DNA from: Cellvibrio sp. UBA7661
GTDB lineage: Bacteria; Pseudomonadota; Gammaproteobacteria; Pseudomonadales; Cellvibrionaceae
Assembly (NCBI GenBank): GCA_002483365.1
Contig: DLHT01000011.1
Span: 333,772 to 397,771, forward strand
Direction: 5' to 3'
DNA length: 64,000 nucleotides
The notes under the pieces were generated by a model that was not told the origin of the DNA, searched no databases, and worked only from the letters and a program-made list of their open reading frames with translations. Positions 33,155 to 42,768 of this stretch are shown here, piece after piece (the first letter of the stretch is position 1; each line of letters opens with the position of its first letter). Made by a program: the position numbers and the translations under genes.

Positions 33155-35959
33155 TTATTCTTTATTGTTACGTTTGGCCAAACGAGGATCATTAAGTGGT
33201 CGACTTAAGGGGCGAGGATTGTGATCAACACTTGGCGGTAAACTGGTATCGAGCGCACGTGAGGCTGGGTTGTCTATAGTTTCAGTGATGATGCTCACTT
33301 GGCTTATAGGTTTGGGTGCTTTGCGGGGGTCATTATTTGCTCTAGCAGGTATCCCTACAGGAAGAGTAATTTCGGTAATAGTAGAGTGTTGCGGAGTTTC
33401 AATTTCCACATTAATACCGTTATTCGCGTCTGTTTCAGTTGTTGTTAATGGCGTAACTGAATCTGTATTCTCTGCATGAGGCGTTGGTTCGGTTGCAGGG
33501 GCTTCAGTGAGGACAGTTTTTTCTGTTGTCATTGTTGTCACTGCAGGCTCAGGTATTGATCCAGAATCGTGATTCAATAGCTGTTCAATTGGGTTTTGTT
33601 TTTCCTCTTGAAGATTTGATGCCAGGGCTTGCTCTGGAGCTGCCTTAACTGATTGACTTTGAGAAGCGTGTTCGGCGATAGCTGCAGAGATCTGTTGAGC
33701 GAGCTGCGCAGATTCGCTTAAAGTTTTAGGTTCTTCAGATGATGTAGTAACCGAGACAGGGGCTTGTACTGACTCTTGGTTGGAGCTGTTATCCTGTTCA
33801 GTTATTTCCGTGTCATTGTGACGGCTGCGGCGGCGCTGTTGTGAGCGTGTACGGCGGCCAGCTGGACGTTTGGAAGGTCGTTGATCATCGTTATCGTCGG
33901 ACAGATTAACTGCTTCGTTGGTTGCAGTCGAATCAAGCAGAGGTTGCTCTTCCTTATTGGCATGGCGTTTATTATCGCGATCATGACGTTGATTGCGATT
34001 GCGTTGTTGACGAGAATCATCTTCGCCTGCAGCTATTATCTGTTGATCTCGTTGTTGTTCACGATTATGGCGTGGTTTGCGTTGCTCGGGATTATCTCGT
34101 TTATCTTGATCACGAGTAACTTTGTTGTCGCTTACATGCCGATGTTCCAGGTTATCGATAATATCTCTATCTTCTTTGCGGTCTTTATCGCGACGGTTGC
34201 GATTATCGCGACGGTTGTTGCGAGAGTTGCGGCGACTGTCGCGTTTGGTGTCGCGCTTGTTTTTGCCTTCTTCTTTTTCTCCGCTAAATACTCCAATAAT
34301 AGAGCTAACCAAGCGAGAGAACAGGCTCGATTTTTTGATTGGCTCTGGGGCCGGCTGGCTTGGGCTGCTTGGTTGAACAAGTGGTTTTGGTGCAATTAAG
34401 GGCTTCGCTTGGAGATCTTCTTCGTCATCTCTTGCTTCATCGGCATGACCAACAATTTTATAGCTGGTTTCTAATGTGCCTTCATCGTCGTCGCGCAATC
34501 GCTGAACTTCAAAGTGAGGGGTCATCAAGTCTGCATTGGGAACAATTACAACGCGTGTATTATTGCGAGATTCAATGCTGGATATAGTTTTTCGTTTTTC
34601 GTTGAGCAAATATGTGGCGACAGAAACAGGGCAAATTGCACGAATTTCTGCGCTACGCTCTTTCTGGGCTTCATCTTCAACCAGGCGGAGGATGGAAAGT
34701 GCCAGTGAGCGGGTGCCACGAATGGTGCCTACGCCATCGCATCGTGGGCAGATCTTTGAATGAGTTTCACCCAAGGATGGGCGTAAGCGTTGCCGCGACA
34801 TCTCCATTAAACCAAAGCGGGAGATGCGGCCAATTTGTACGCGAGCTCTGTCCATCATGAGTGCATCACGCACGCGATTTTCAACTTCGCGTTGATTCCG
34901 TACAGGCTGCATATCAATAAAGTCAATTACTATAAGTCCACCCATATCTCGCAGGCGCAATTGGCGGGCGATTTCATCTGCAGCTTCAAGATTGGTCTGC
35001 AATGCAGTCTCTTCAATGTCTCCACCTTTCGTGGCACGCGATGAGTTGATATCGATTGCAACTAGCGCTTCTGTTACATCAATAACAATAGAGCCACCTG
35101 AAGGTAATTTAACTTCGCGTTGGAAGGCGGTTTCGATTTGCGACTCTATCTGATAGCGATTAAATAATGGGATGTCATCCTGATAGAGCTTCACTTTGCT
35201 GCGGTAGTTCGGCATTACCTGTTGAATAAAGCCAGCAGCAAGATCGAAGGCTTCTTTGTTATCAACGATAACCTCGCCTACATCTTGACGCAGATAGTCG
35301 CGAATCGCGCGAATAATGACGTTGCTTTCCTGAAAGAGGAATGCGGGGGCAGCTGAGTTTTTGGCTGCGGTGGCAATGGAGTCCCACAGTTGAAGAAGGT
35401 AGTTCAAGTCCCACTGAAGTTCTTCTGCGCTACGGCCCACCCCTGCGGTACGAATAATGACGCCCATTCCATTTGGAACTTCTACCTCACCTAGGGCATC
35501 TTTCAATTCGGCGCGATCTTCTCCTTCGATGCGACGGGAAATGCCGCCTGCGCGAGGGTTATTGGGCATAAGCACAAGATAACGGCCGGCTAGGCTGATA
35601 AAGGTGGTTAGAGCTGCGCCTTTGTTGCCGCGTTCTTCTTTGTCAATTTGAACTATGACTTCTGTACCTTCCTTGAGTACATCCTTGATCTTGATGCGAC
35701 CATCGGAATCGCCAGAATTTTTAGTGAAGTATTCGCGAGAAATTTCTTTTAGGGGGAGGAATCCATGACGCTCTGCGCCATAGTCAACAAAAGCAGCTTC
35801 CAGGCTGGGTTCTACCCGAGTGATGCGACCTTTATAAATGTTGGATTTTTTTTGTTCGCGGTTGCGATTTTCGATGTCGAGATCGTAAAGCCATTGACCA
35901 TCGACTAGGGCTACGCGCAACTCTTCGGGTTGAGTTGCATTAATAAGCATTCTTTTCAT
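33155..35959 (-). CDS. rne: ribonuclease E
   Basis: 934 residues. Essential endoribonuclease for mRNA decay and rRNA/tRNA processing and scaffold of the degradosome. N-terminus MKRMLINATQPEELRVALVDG and an S1 domain (~38-120) are typical; the catalytic DNase I-like segment includes ALVAIDINSSRATKGGDIEETA (~300) and GGLIVIDFIDM (Asp near 346). The zinc-link cysteines CPRC are at 404-407, the same numbering as E. coli. From ~530 the protein becomes a disordered Arg/Asp/Asn-rich scaffold and ends with LARRNNKE-like basic residues. The leader is long (see 35960-36768), in line with known autoregulation of rne mRNA. Confidence 0.97.
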   Translation of the reverse strand: MKRMLINATQPEELRVALVDGQWLYDLDIENRNREQKKSNIYKGRITRVEPSLEAAFVDYGAERHGFLPLKEISREYFTKNSGDSDGRIKIKDVLKEGTEVIVQIDKEERGNKGAALTTFISLAGRYLVLMPNNPRAGGISRRIEGEDRAELKDALGEVEVPNGMGVIIRTAGVGRSAEELQWDLNYLLQLWDSIATAAKNSAAPAFLFQESNVIIRAIRDYLRQDVGEVIVDNKEAFDLAAGFIQQVMPNYRSKVKLYQDDIPLFNRYQIESQIETAFQREVKLPSGGSIVIDVTEALVAIDINSSRATKGGDIEETALQTNLEAADEIARQLRLRDMGGLIVIDFIDMQPVRNQREVENRVRDALMMDRARVQIGRISRFGLMEMSRQRLRPSLGETHSKICPRCDGVGTIRGTRSLALSILRLVEDEAQKERSAEIRAICPVSVATYLLNEKRKTISSIESRNNTRVVIVPNADLMTPHFEVQRLRDDDEGTLETSYKIVGHADEARDDEEDLQAKPLIAPKPLVQPSSPSQPAPEPIKKSSLFSRLVSSIIGVFSGEKEEGKNKRDTKRDSRRNSRNNRRDNRNRRDKDRKEDRDIIDNLEHRHVSDNKVTRDQDKRDNPEQRKPRHNREQQRDQQIIAAGEDDSRQQRNRNQRHDRDNKRHANKEEQPLLDSTATNEAVNLSDDNDDQRPSKRPAGRRTRSQQRRRSRHNDTEITEQDNSSNQESVQAPVSVTTSSEEPKTLSESAQLAQQISAAIAEHASQSQSVKAAPEQALASNLQEEKQNPIEQLLNHDSGSIPEPAVTTMTTEKTVLTEAPATEPTPHAENTDSVTPLTTTETDANNGINVEIETPQHSTITEITLPVGIPARANNDPRKAPKPISQVSIITETIDNPASRALDTSLPPSVDHNPRPLSRPLNDPRLAKRNNKE

Positions 35960-36768
35960 GTGTTACCTAATTGTCTGAAGCATCAGGTTCGACGTGACAA
36001 TCAGTGTTAGCACAGTAGTGTTTTGCGCAACCTTATGGACTAATGCGCTACCCGAATTGGGCTCGCATCAGCGGTTGGTGGGTTTGGTCCAACTTCACAG
36101 TACTATCGCTTTGCAGCGGCTGTGCTAGTGGTTTGAATACCCATTCGGCTCATTTTTACCAGCTTGAATTGGCTGGCTTTCCTATTTGTAGTATCGGTCA
36201 AGGTGACGTGCCATCCTGCGGCGACCGGGTTGTTAATTTTTTTATCTCTGATTGAGTGGGAAGCAGTAGTGAAAACGTGAAATTTTCAAATTGGTTCCCA
36301 GTCAGGCAGTTGGACTCAAGGCTTCAACTGCAAGATTAAATATGCAACCTGCAAAATTGGCTTCGGACAGGGTTTCAAGTAAGGCGAATTGTCCAGAATT
36401 TACAAATAGAACGCTATTTAGAGTTCAGCAAAACAAAAAACAGTATTAACAATGAGAGCAACGTTGGTTGATGCAATTGTTAGGGCATCCGGCAAGTCAG
36501 GCTTGCAGTCTGCCGTTGTCAGTGTCAACTAAGAGCGCGGGTGCATATTCAATGTTGGTTATGCATGCCGGCAGCTCTTGCTGTCAGCGGTATTTCCTAA
36601 TGATGCGCCTGTTTACTATGCGCTATCCGGAAACCAGCCTGTATCAGCCGCTTGAATATAGCAGCTATGCCTTTAGGCGGCAATTAAATCAGTGATTTAC
36701 CTGTTTTTTCCATCGTTAGATGATTGTCTTGATGTGGTGTTGGCAGGGGATCGGGTATCATTGTCGCC
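35960..36768. promoter_or_regulatory. 809-bp rne-rluC intergenic region with long rne leader
   Basis: No convincing gene is present: the two ORFs of 70 and 75 codons here are rich in Cys, Trp and Ser and lack ribosome sites. The region should hold the divergent promoters and the rne 5' untranslated region. Visible inverted repeats include GCAGTTG/CAACTGC (36306-36312 with 36325-36331, 12-base loop), GCGCA/TGCGC just upstream of rne, and GGGAA...TTCCC (about 36260-36299) enclosing a GAAATTTTC palindrome. In E. coli a 361-nt structured rne leader mediates feedback; a similar role here is inference. Confidence 0.6.
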
Positions 36769-37788
36769 ATGAAAACACTGACTAAAACAGCGGGGGAACC
36801 CGCAAAAAACCAACCTTTTGCTCAAGTGTCGCTCATTACCATTGATGAAGAGCATGCGGGGCAGCGTCTGGATAATTTTTTGATTGCCCGCCTCAAGGGG
36901 GTGCCCAGATCAAAAATTTATAACGTGATTCGCAAGGGGGAGGTGCGCGTTAACAAAAGCCGCATAAAGCCTGAATATAAATTAATGGCTGGGGACTTGG
37001 TTCGGGTTCCTCCTGTTCGAACCGCAGAAGCGGGGACTGAAGCTAAGGCGAGTCATCAAATGATGGCGTTGCTGGCCAAATCTATAGTATTTGAAGATAA
37101 GGGGCTGCTAGTTGTTAATAAACCACCAGGCTTGGCTGTTCATGGTGGTAGTGGTGTCACCTTGGGGTTGATTGAAACACTCCGCCAGATGCGCCCGGAG
37201 GAGCATCATCTTGAGCTGGTGCATCGCTTGGATCGTGACACATCAGGTTGCATTATGATTGCCAAAAAGCGTAGCTACTTGCGTCATCTGCAAGCCGCAT
37301 TGCGGGAAAAGTCAGCTGGCGAAGAGGGGGGGGTTGTCAAAATTTACAAGGCCTTGGTTATTGGAGACTGGTCAAAGGTTGCGCCTAAGGTTAACGCGCC
37401 CTTGCTCAAAACAGTTGTTGCAGGTGGAGAGCGGATTGTAAAAGTGCACCCTGATGGCAAGCCAAGTCTTACGGAGTTCAGGCTGTTGCAGCGTTTTGAT
37501 GGGTTTAGTTTGATAGAGGCGCGCCCCATAACAGGGCGAACGCATCAGATAAGGGTGCATGCGCAGTATTCAGGGCACGCTCTCGTTGGAGATGAAAAAT
37601 ACGGTGATGACGAGGTCAACGCCCTGATGCGAGAGCGAGGGGTTAAAAGATTATTTCTTCATGCTTCTTCCTTATCTTTTTACTTGCCTGGCTCGGAAGA
37701 GTTGGTTCATGTCGAGGCGCCTCTTCCTCCGGATTTGGCGGTGCCTCTTTCTTGTATGGCTCAATTAAACGATAGCCGGACGAAATAG
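36769..37788 (+). CDS. rluC: 23S rRNA pseudouridine synthase (positions 955/2504/2580)
   Basis: 339 residues. N-terminal S4 RNA-binding domain (~25-85: AGQRLDNFLIARLKGVPRSKIYNVIRKGEVRVN) and an RluA-type catalytic domain with the motif HRLDRDTSGCIM, in which Asp157 is the nucleophile, and RPITGRTHQIRVHAQYSGHALVGDEKYG near residue 245. Divergent from rne, the standard arrangement for rluC. The HAD phosphatase gene follows by 19 bp. Confidence 0.95.
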   Translation: MKTLTKTAGEPAKNQPFAQVSLITIDEEHAGQRLDNFLIARLKGVPRSKIYNVIRKGEVRVNKSRIKPEYKLMAGDLVRVPPVRTAEAGTEAKASHQMMALLAKSIVFEDKGLLVVNKPPGLAVHGGSGVTLGLIETLRQMRPEEHHLELVHRLDRDTSGCIMIAKKRSYLRHLQAALREKSAGEEGGVVKIYKALVIGDWSKVAPKVNAPLLKTVVAGGERIVKVHPDGKPSLTEFRLLQRFDGFSLIEARPITGRTHQIRVHAQYSGHALVGDEKYGDDEVNALMRERGVKRLFLHASSLSFYLPGSEELVHVEAPLPPDLAVPLSCMAQLNDSRTK

Positions 37789-37807
37789 TCCTTATTTGGA
37801 GTAGTAA

Positions 37808-38452
37808 TTGTTATTGATTTTTGACTGGGATGGTACTTTGAGTGATTCGAAGGCCAAGATTACGACATCTATGCAGTTGGCGGCGATCGATATGGGGTGG
37901 GATCCGTTGGATGACCATCATATCCACAACATCATTGGCTTGGGGCTTCCCGAAGCGATAGCGCAATTGTATCCCGATGTGGATGCGTTTGGACGCTCAT
38001 GTCTGCGTGATGCGTACGCCCGGCACTTTTTGGCCCTGGATGAGGCGCGTCCTTCTGATTTTTTCCCGGGTGTTATCGATGTTCTGGATAAATTAAAAGA
38101 AGATGGACATATTTTAACGGTTGCCACAGGTAAAAGTCGCAAAGGTCTTGATCGTATATTGGGTGTGTTAGGGCTTTCTAGCTTCTTTCATGCGACTCGC
38201 TGTGCGGATGAGACTGCATCCAAGCCAAATCCCCTGATGCTTCAGCAATTGCTGCGCGAATTTGGCATGGATGTAAATGACGCAGTAATGATTGGTGATA
38301 CGGAATACGACATGGAGATGGCGCGTCGGATAATGATGCCTCGTATCGCGGTCAGTTATGGGGCTCATGATGTAAGCCGTCTGCACAGTTATGATCCGGT
38401 TGTGTGTCTGGACCAATTTGATCAATTGCTGTCATGGGGACGCTTGGGTTAG
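37808..38452 (+). CDS. HAD-IA family phosphatase
   Basis: 214 residues. Motif I is FDWDGTLSDS with nucleophile Asp6 and Asp8; motif II region is TVATGKSRKGLD (Thr near 98) and motif IV GDTEYDMEMAR (~162). A cap domain lies between motifs I and II. Similar to Gph and to the HAD proteins that usually follow rluC in Pseudomonas. The start is TTG at 37808 with GGAG six bases upstream. Substrate unknown (a small phosphate ester). The end overlaps the convergent maf gene by 4 bp. Confidence 0.88.
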   Translation: MLLIFDWDGTLSDSKAKITTSMQLAAIDMGWDPLDDHHIHNIIGLGLPEAIAQLYPDVDAFGRSCLRDAYARHFLALDEARPSDFFPGVIDVLDKLKEDGHILTVATGKSRKGLDRILGVLGLSSFFHATRCADETASKPNPLMLQQLLREFGMDVNDAVMIGDTEYDMEMARRIMMPRIAVSYGAHDVSRLHSYDPVVCLDQFDQLLSWGRLG

Positions 38453-39039
38453 TGGGCCAAAGGTGCTGCCCCTTCATTTTCCAGCATTTTGGTTAGAGCG
38501 ATCAGCGGCAAGCCGATTAGTGTATTTGGGTCATCACCGCTAAGTTTTTCGAAAAGGCATATACCTAAACCTTCAGCTTTAAAGCTTCCGGCGCAGTCAT
38601 AGGGTTGCTCTTTGTTGAGATAATTGGTGAGTTGCGCTCTGGTTAATGAGCGGAACTTGACGCTGTAACGTTCAACAGTTGTTTGAGTTCTGCCTGTTGC
38701 GCTGTTGAGTAGACACAGACCCGTCAAAAACCAAACTTGTTTTCCGCTGAAGCTCTCTAGCTGAGCCAAGGCGTCTTCATGATTAAGTGGTTTTCCAATA
38801 ATTGTGTCAGCTATGGTGGCAACTTGATCTGAACCAATAATCAAGTGGTCAGGGTAGCTGTTTGAAAGTGCACGAGCTTTTTCTTGGGCAAGCCTGTATA
38901 CTAGGTCGGTTGGTTTTTCTTCCTGCATTGGTGTCTCGTCAATATCAGGCGATATTGAGTCGAATTCGAGTCCCAATTTGCCTAATAATTGCTTTCTGTA
39001 GGGTGAGCTGGATGCCAGAATAATACGATTTTTGTGCAT
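38449..39039 (-). CDS. Maf-family nucleoside triphosphate pyrophosphatase (YceF type)
   Basis: 196 residues. Starts with the Maf signature RIILASSSPYRKQLL and contains DETPMQ, YRLAQEKARAL and the catalytic Asp in IIGSDQVA. YceF-type proteins hydrolyse m7GTP and relatives, and the position next to yceD-rpmF matches E. coli yceF, so the YceF subtype is likely rather than YhdE. It diverges from yceD (127 bp between the two starts). Confidence 0.9.
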   Translation of the reverse strand: MHKNRIILASSSPYRKQLLGKLGLEFDSISPDIDETPMQEEKPTDLVYRLAQEKARALSNSYPDHLIIGSDQVATIADTIIGKPLNHEDALAQLESFSGKQVWFLTGLCLLNSATGRTQTTVERYSVKFRSLTRAQLTNYLNKEQPYDCAGSFKAEGLGICLFEKLSGDDPNTLIGLPLIALTKMLENEGAAPLAH

Positions 39040-39166
39040 TTGTGATGTCGTCTTAAGAGTTTAAACGCTATATGCGGGGTCAATCTTACTGCAAAGCTAC
39101 TAAATACCGCTATTTGACCAGTTTTTCTTTGACACTAGTAGCTGATACCCCTATTATGCCGCGCTT

Positions 39167-39700
39167 ATGTTTAAGCCCCCTTCTTACAAGATTTTGCCTC
39201 GGCAGGGTGACCCCCGAAAATTCGCACAACATGGCGTGACTTTGGAGGGTTATATTCCTGTTTCGGAACTCAATCGCATAGTTGATGCGACCGAAAGTTC
39301 AGAAGGTGAAGTGACTGTGAATCTTGAGTTTACAGTCAGTGAAGAAAGGAAAAAGGTCATTACTGGCACTGCAGGCGCTGAATTATCTCTAGTTTGCCAA
39401 CGCTGTCTTGAGCCAGTTATTGTCCCAATTGAAAGTACTATTTCGCTTGCGGTTGTATGGGATGAAGAAGAGGCAAGTAACTTGCCAAAGCATCTTGATC
39501 CATGGATAACAGGCGAAGGTGTGGCAGATCTTTACGAGATGATCGAAGAAGAGCTGCTACTGAGTTTACCTGCTGTTGCCTATCATCAGGAGTCATGCCT
39601 CGACGGCGATTTGTACTCCAGTGGTAGGCCAGTTGAGGTGAAAAAAGAGAAAAACCCATTTCAAGTGTTGGAGCAACTTAAGAGCTCGCCGAAATCCTGA
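39167..39700 (+). CDS. yceD: YceD family protein (DUF177), 23S rRNA accumulation factor
   Basis: 177 residues. Contains the family's zinc-like Cys pair in LSLVCQRCLEPVIVPI (~75) and the acidic segment DLYEMIEEELLLSLPAVAYH (~120). In E. coli and plants (DCL homologue DUF177A) it is required for 23S rRNA accumulation. Immediately upstream of rpmF, the usual order. First gene of the fatty acid synthesis cluster. Confidence 0.9.
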   Translation: MFKPPSYKILPRQGDPRKFAQHGVTLEGYIPVSELNRIVDATESSEGEVTVNLEFTVSEERKKVITGTAGAELSLVCQRCLEPVIVPIESTISLAVVWDEEEASNLPKHLDPWITGEGVADLYEMIEEELLLSLPAVAYHQESCLDGDLYSSGRPVEVKKEKNPFQVLEQLKSSPKS

Positions 39701-39740
39701 GGCGCCTCGGTTCCAACGAGTCAGTAAATAGGAGCTAACC

Positions 39741-39923
39741 ATGGCAGTTCAACAAAACAAAAAATCCCGTTCCAGACGTGACATGCGTCGTTCACACGAT
39801 GCATTGACTGGCCCAACATTGTCAGTCGACGCTACCAGCGGCGAGAAACACCTGCGTCACCATGTGACTGCCGATGGCTTCTATCGTGGCCGTAAGGTAA
39901 TCGACAAGGGTAACGACGAGTAA
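39741..39923 (+). CDS. rpmF: 50S ribosomal protein L32
   Basis: 60 residues, MAVQQNKKSRSRRDMRRSHD start as in other gammaproteobacterial L32 proteins and the tail ITADGFYRGRKV-like VTADGFYRGRKV. This version lacks the four zinc cysteines (C- form), as usual in this group. Good ribosome site AGGAG before the ATG. Linked to plsX as in most proteobacteria. Confidence 0.97.
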   Translation: MAVQQNKKSRSRRDMRRSHDALTGPTLSVDATSGEKHLRHHVTADGFYRGRKVIDKGNDE

Positions 39924-39947
39924 TTTATTACTCTCGACAGCAGCATC

Positions 39948-40955
39948 TTGTCGGCAAGAATTCGAATAGCGGTTGACGCTATGAGCGGGGACTTAGGTCC
40001 CCGCGTTGCTATTGCTGCTGCACAAACATTTATTGTTCAGTTTCCTGATGTTGATTTGGTTTTGGTCGGCGATCAAATCCAAATCCGCTCTCTGCTTCCG
40101 CAATCCTCTGAATTACTCAATCGCATAACCATTGTGCACGCTGATGATGTTGTACGCATGGATGACGACCCTTTAATGGCGTTGCGTCAGAAAAGAACAT
40201 CATCTATGTGGGTTGCCTTGGAGATGTTGCGCAGCAATCATGCTGACGCATGTCTGAGTGCTGGTAATACCGGTGCGTTGTTGGCAATGTCTAAGTTCTT
40301 GATAAAAACATTCTCGGGTATTGAGCGCCCGGCAATTTGCAAATCCATGCCGGTAGAGAATGGGAGTACCTATTTGCTGGATCTAGGCGCTAATTTAAAT
40401 TGCTCTCCTATGCAATTACATCAGTTTGCATTGATGGGGGCGGTATTGGCTGCAAATATTGCGCCTTCAGATCGTGCACGTGTGGCATTGTTAAACGTTG
40501 GTACAGAGGATCAAAAAGGCACTGATGTTTTACAGGCCGCTCATGCTTTGTTGAAGACAGAGACTAAAATTAATTATGTCGGTTTTATAGAAGCTGACGG
40601 TATTTTTAGCGGCGCAGTCGATGTAATTGTGTGCGATGGCTTTAGTGGCAATATTGCTTTGAAGGCAAGCGAAGGTGTTGCTCGATTTATTTCAAAAAGA
40701 ATTAAGTCTATTATCCAAAAAAGTTTTTTAACAAAAATTTTGGCAGTTCTAGCTTCGTCGTTGTTGAAGCTCCTGCGCAATGAGTTGGATCCTGCTTTGT
40801 ATAATGGGGCTACATTTCTGGGGCTTCAAAAAACAGTAATAAAAAGCCATGGAAGTGCAAACGAAAAGGCATTTTTGCATGCTTTGATTGTGGCCCGTGA
40901 ACAAGTAATTCAGCAGGTTCCCTCAAGGATACAACAAGTATTCATTGAACATTAA
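39948..40955 (+). CDS. plsX: phosphate acyltransferase PlsX
   Basis: 335 residues. PlsX converts acyl-ACP and phosphate to acyl-phosphate, the donor for PlsY in phospholipid synthesis. Motifs RIAVDAMSGDLGP at the start, SAGNTGALLAMSKF (~104) and DGFSGNIALKASEG (~228) are diagnostic. The start is a TTG, only 24 bp after rpmF; no ATG or GTG fits near the N-terminal motif. fabH, which follows plsX in E. coli, is absent and fabD comes next. Confidence 0.95.
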   Translation: MSARIRIAVDAMSGDLGPRVAIAAAQTFIVQFPDVDLVLVGDQIQIRSLLPQSSELLNRITIVHADDVVRMDDDPLMALRQKRTSSMWVALEMLRSNHADACLSAGNTGALLAMSKFLIKTFSGIERPAICKSMPVENGSTYLLDLGANLNCSPMQLHQFALMGAVLAANIAPSDRARVALLNVGTEDQKGTDVLQAAHALLKTETKINYVGFIEADGIFSGAVDVIVCDGFSGNIALKASEGVARFISKRIKSIIQKSFLTKILAVLASSLLKLLRNELDPALYNGATFLGLQKTVIKSHGSANEKAFLHALIVAREQVIQQVPSRIQQVFIEH

Positions 40956-40985
40956 TTTCCAGCAAAATAGAGAAGCATCAATATT

Positions 40986-41927
40986 ATGACGAGTCAACAT
41001 CTTGCATTTGTATTTCCAGGTCAAGGTTCTCAGAAAATTGGTATGTTGGCGGAATTGGCCGCTGAGTTCCCGATAGTGCAACAGACGTTTGCTGAAGCTT
41101 CAGCTGTTCTAGGGTACGATTTGTGGGTATTGGTGCAAACCGGAACACAAGAAGAAATCAATCTGACGGAGTGTACGCAGCCCTTGTTGCTCGCTGCCAG
41201 CGTTGCTATTTGGCGCGTATGGCAAGAAAAAAACGGTGCGCAGCCGGTCCTATTGGCAGGCCACAGTTTGGGTGAATGGTCAGCGTTGGTTTGTGCGGGC
41301 GTAGTTGACTTTAAAGATGCGGTAAAGCTTGTGCAGCAGCGCGGTAAATTTATGCAAGAAGCTGTGCCTGCTGGGCAGGGTGCGATGGCTGCAATTATTG
41401 GGCTTGATGATGGATTGATTCTGGATGCATGTAAAAAAGCAGAGCAGGGTGAGGTGGTGTCTGCGGTTAATTTTAACTCTCCCGGTCAGGTTGTGATTGC
41501 TGGTTCTGTTGCTGCTGTAGAGCGCGCGATTGCTCTGTGTAAAGAAGCAGGTGCAAAGCGCGCCTTGCCTTTGCCGGTGAGTGCGCCGTTTCATACTGAT
41601 TTAATGCGTCCAGCAGCGGAGAGGCTGGCTGAACAAATTAACAGAACACAATTTTCAGTGCCTTCTATTGCTGTTGTGCACAACGTTACTGCTGCGACAG
41701 AGTCTGATCCCGAAAAAATAAAGGCGTTAATGATCGAGCAAATTTATAGTCCGGTGCGCTGGGTTGAATGCGTGAATAATATGGTTGCTCAAGGCATCAC
41801 TACCACATTGGAATGCGGTCCTGGAAAAGTATTGTCTGGTTTAAATAAAAGAATATGCGCGGACTTATCTACCGTTTCTGTGGAGAAGCCTGAAGAGCTG
41901 CAATCAACGCTGACTAACCTGGCGTAA
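40986..41927 (+). CDS. fabD: malonyl-CoA:ACP transacylase
   Basis: 313 residues. Loads malonate from CoA onto ACP. N-terminus LAFVFPGQGSQKIGML, nucleophile Ser94 in GHSLGEW, the Arg in the MQEAVPAGQGAMAAIIGL region, and His near 200 (SAPFHTDLM) complete the catalytic set. It is followed by fabG after 29 bp. Confidence 0.97.
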   Translation: MTSQHLAFVFPGQGSQKIGMLAELAAEFPIVQQTFAEASAVLGYDLWVLVQTGTQEEINLTECTQPLLLAASVAIWRVWQEKNGAQPVLLAGHSLGEWSALVCAGVVDFKDAVKLVQQRGKFMQEAVPAGQGAMAAIIGLDDGLILDACKKAEQGEVVSAVNFNSPGQVVIAGSVAAVERAIALCKEAGAKRALPLPVSAPFHTDLMRPAAERLAEQINRTQFSVPSIAVVHNVTAATESDPEKIKALMIEQIYSPVRWVECVNNMVAQGITTTLECGPGKVLSGLNKRICADLSTVSVEKPEELQSTLTNLA

Positions 41928-41956
41928 AAATTAATTTGATTTGAAAGGAACGTATA

Positions 41957-42700
41957 ATGAACCTGAACGATAAAGTTGCTTTGGTTACTGGCGCTAGCCG
42001 CGGTATAGGTGCTGCAATTGCTGAGCAATTAGGCAAAGCTGGTGCTGTAGTGATTGGTACTGCCACAAGTGTTGCTGGAGCAGAAAAAATTTCTGCAAAT
42101 TTTGCTGATTTGGGTATTCGTGGTGCAGGTAAAGTATTGAATGTAACTGATGCTGATTCCGTTGCTAATTTATTAAAAGAAGTTGGTGACGAATTTGGTG
42201 CGCCAGCAATTTTGGTAAACAATGCTGGTATTACGAAAGATAATTTATTGATGCGTATGAGCGATGATGAGTGGTTCGATGTTATTAATACTAATTTGAG
42301 CGCAATATATCGTTTGAGCAAGGGTGTTTTGCGCGGAATGATGAAAGCTCGCTGGGGGCGGATTATCAATATCAGTTCTGTTGTAGGAGCGATGGGGAAC
42401 CCTGGGCAGTCTAATTACGCTGCAACCAAAGCAGGCGTAGCAGGTTTTGCTCGCTCATTGGCGGCAGAAGTAGGCTCCCGCAATATTACTGTAAATACAG
42501 TGGCGCCAGGTTTCATCGATACAGACATGACTAAAGTGTTGCCGGATGAGCAAAAACAACAGTTGCTTGCGCGTATTCCTCTGGGGCGTTTGGGCTCACC
42601 AGAAGAGATTGCCGGAGTGGTTGTATTCCTTGCTAGCGATGCAGGTGCTTACATTAGTGGTGAGACAATTCATGTCAATGGCGGCATGTACATGTCGTAA
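41957..42700 (+). CDS. fabG: 3-oxoacyl-ACP reductase
   Basis: 247 residues, classical short-chain dehydrogenase. NADPH motif VTGASRGIGAAIA (~10-22), NNAG (~88), catalytic Ser in NISSVVGAMGNPG, and YAATK (Tyr154/Lys158 approximately). C-terminal GETIHVNGGMYM is the standard FabG ending. Ribosome site AAAGGA upstream of the ATG. Confidence 0.97.
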   Translation: MNLNDKVALVTGASRGIGAAIAEQLGKAGAVVIGTATSVAGAEKISANFADLGIRGAGKVLNVTDADSVANLLKEVGDEFGAPAILVNNAGITKDNLLMRMSDDEWFDVINTNLSAIYRLSKGVLRGMMKARWGRIINISSVVGAMGNPGQSNYAATKAGVAGFARSLAAEVGSRNITVNTVAPGFIDTDMTKVLPDEQKQQLLARIPLGRLGSPEEIAGVVVFLASDAGAYISGETIHVNGGMYMS

Positions 42701-42768
42701 TTTTTGATGATAACTTATTGTTTTTAATAGAATATTATCTAAAAGTTAAAGTTTTTTGCCTATTGGCA

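Noticed and set aside
33881..34399. 172-codon plus-strand ORF within rne encoding a hydrophobic, membrane-like protein
   Set aside because: It is antisense to the Arg/Asp/Asn-rich scaffold region of RNase E; the complements of Arg and Asp codons give Ile, Val, Ala and Thr, so the hydrophobic look is an artefact.
36043..36695. 70- and 75-codon ORFs in the rne-rluC gap as small proteins
   Set aside because: Composition is unlike the neighbouring genes (many Cys, Trp and Ser), starts lack ribosome sites, and the region is better explained as a leader.
40956..40985. Loss of fabH between plsX and fabD as an anomaly
   Set aside because: The same order without fabH is normal in Pseudomonas-type clusters; a ketoacyl synthase for initiation can be encoded elsewhere.
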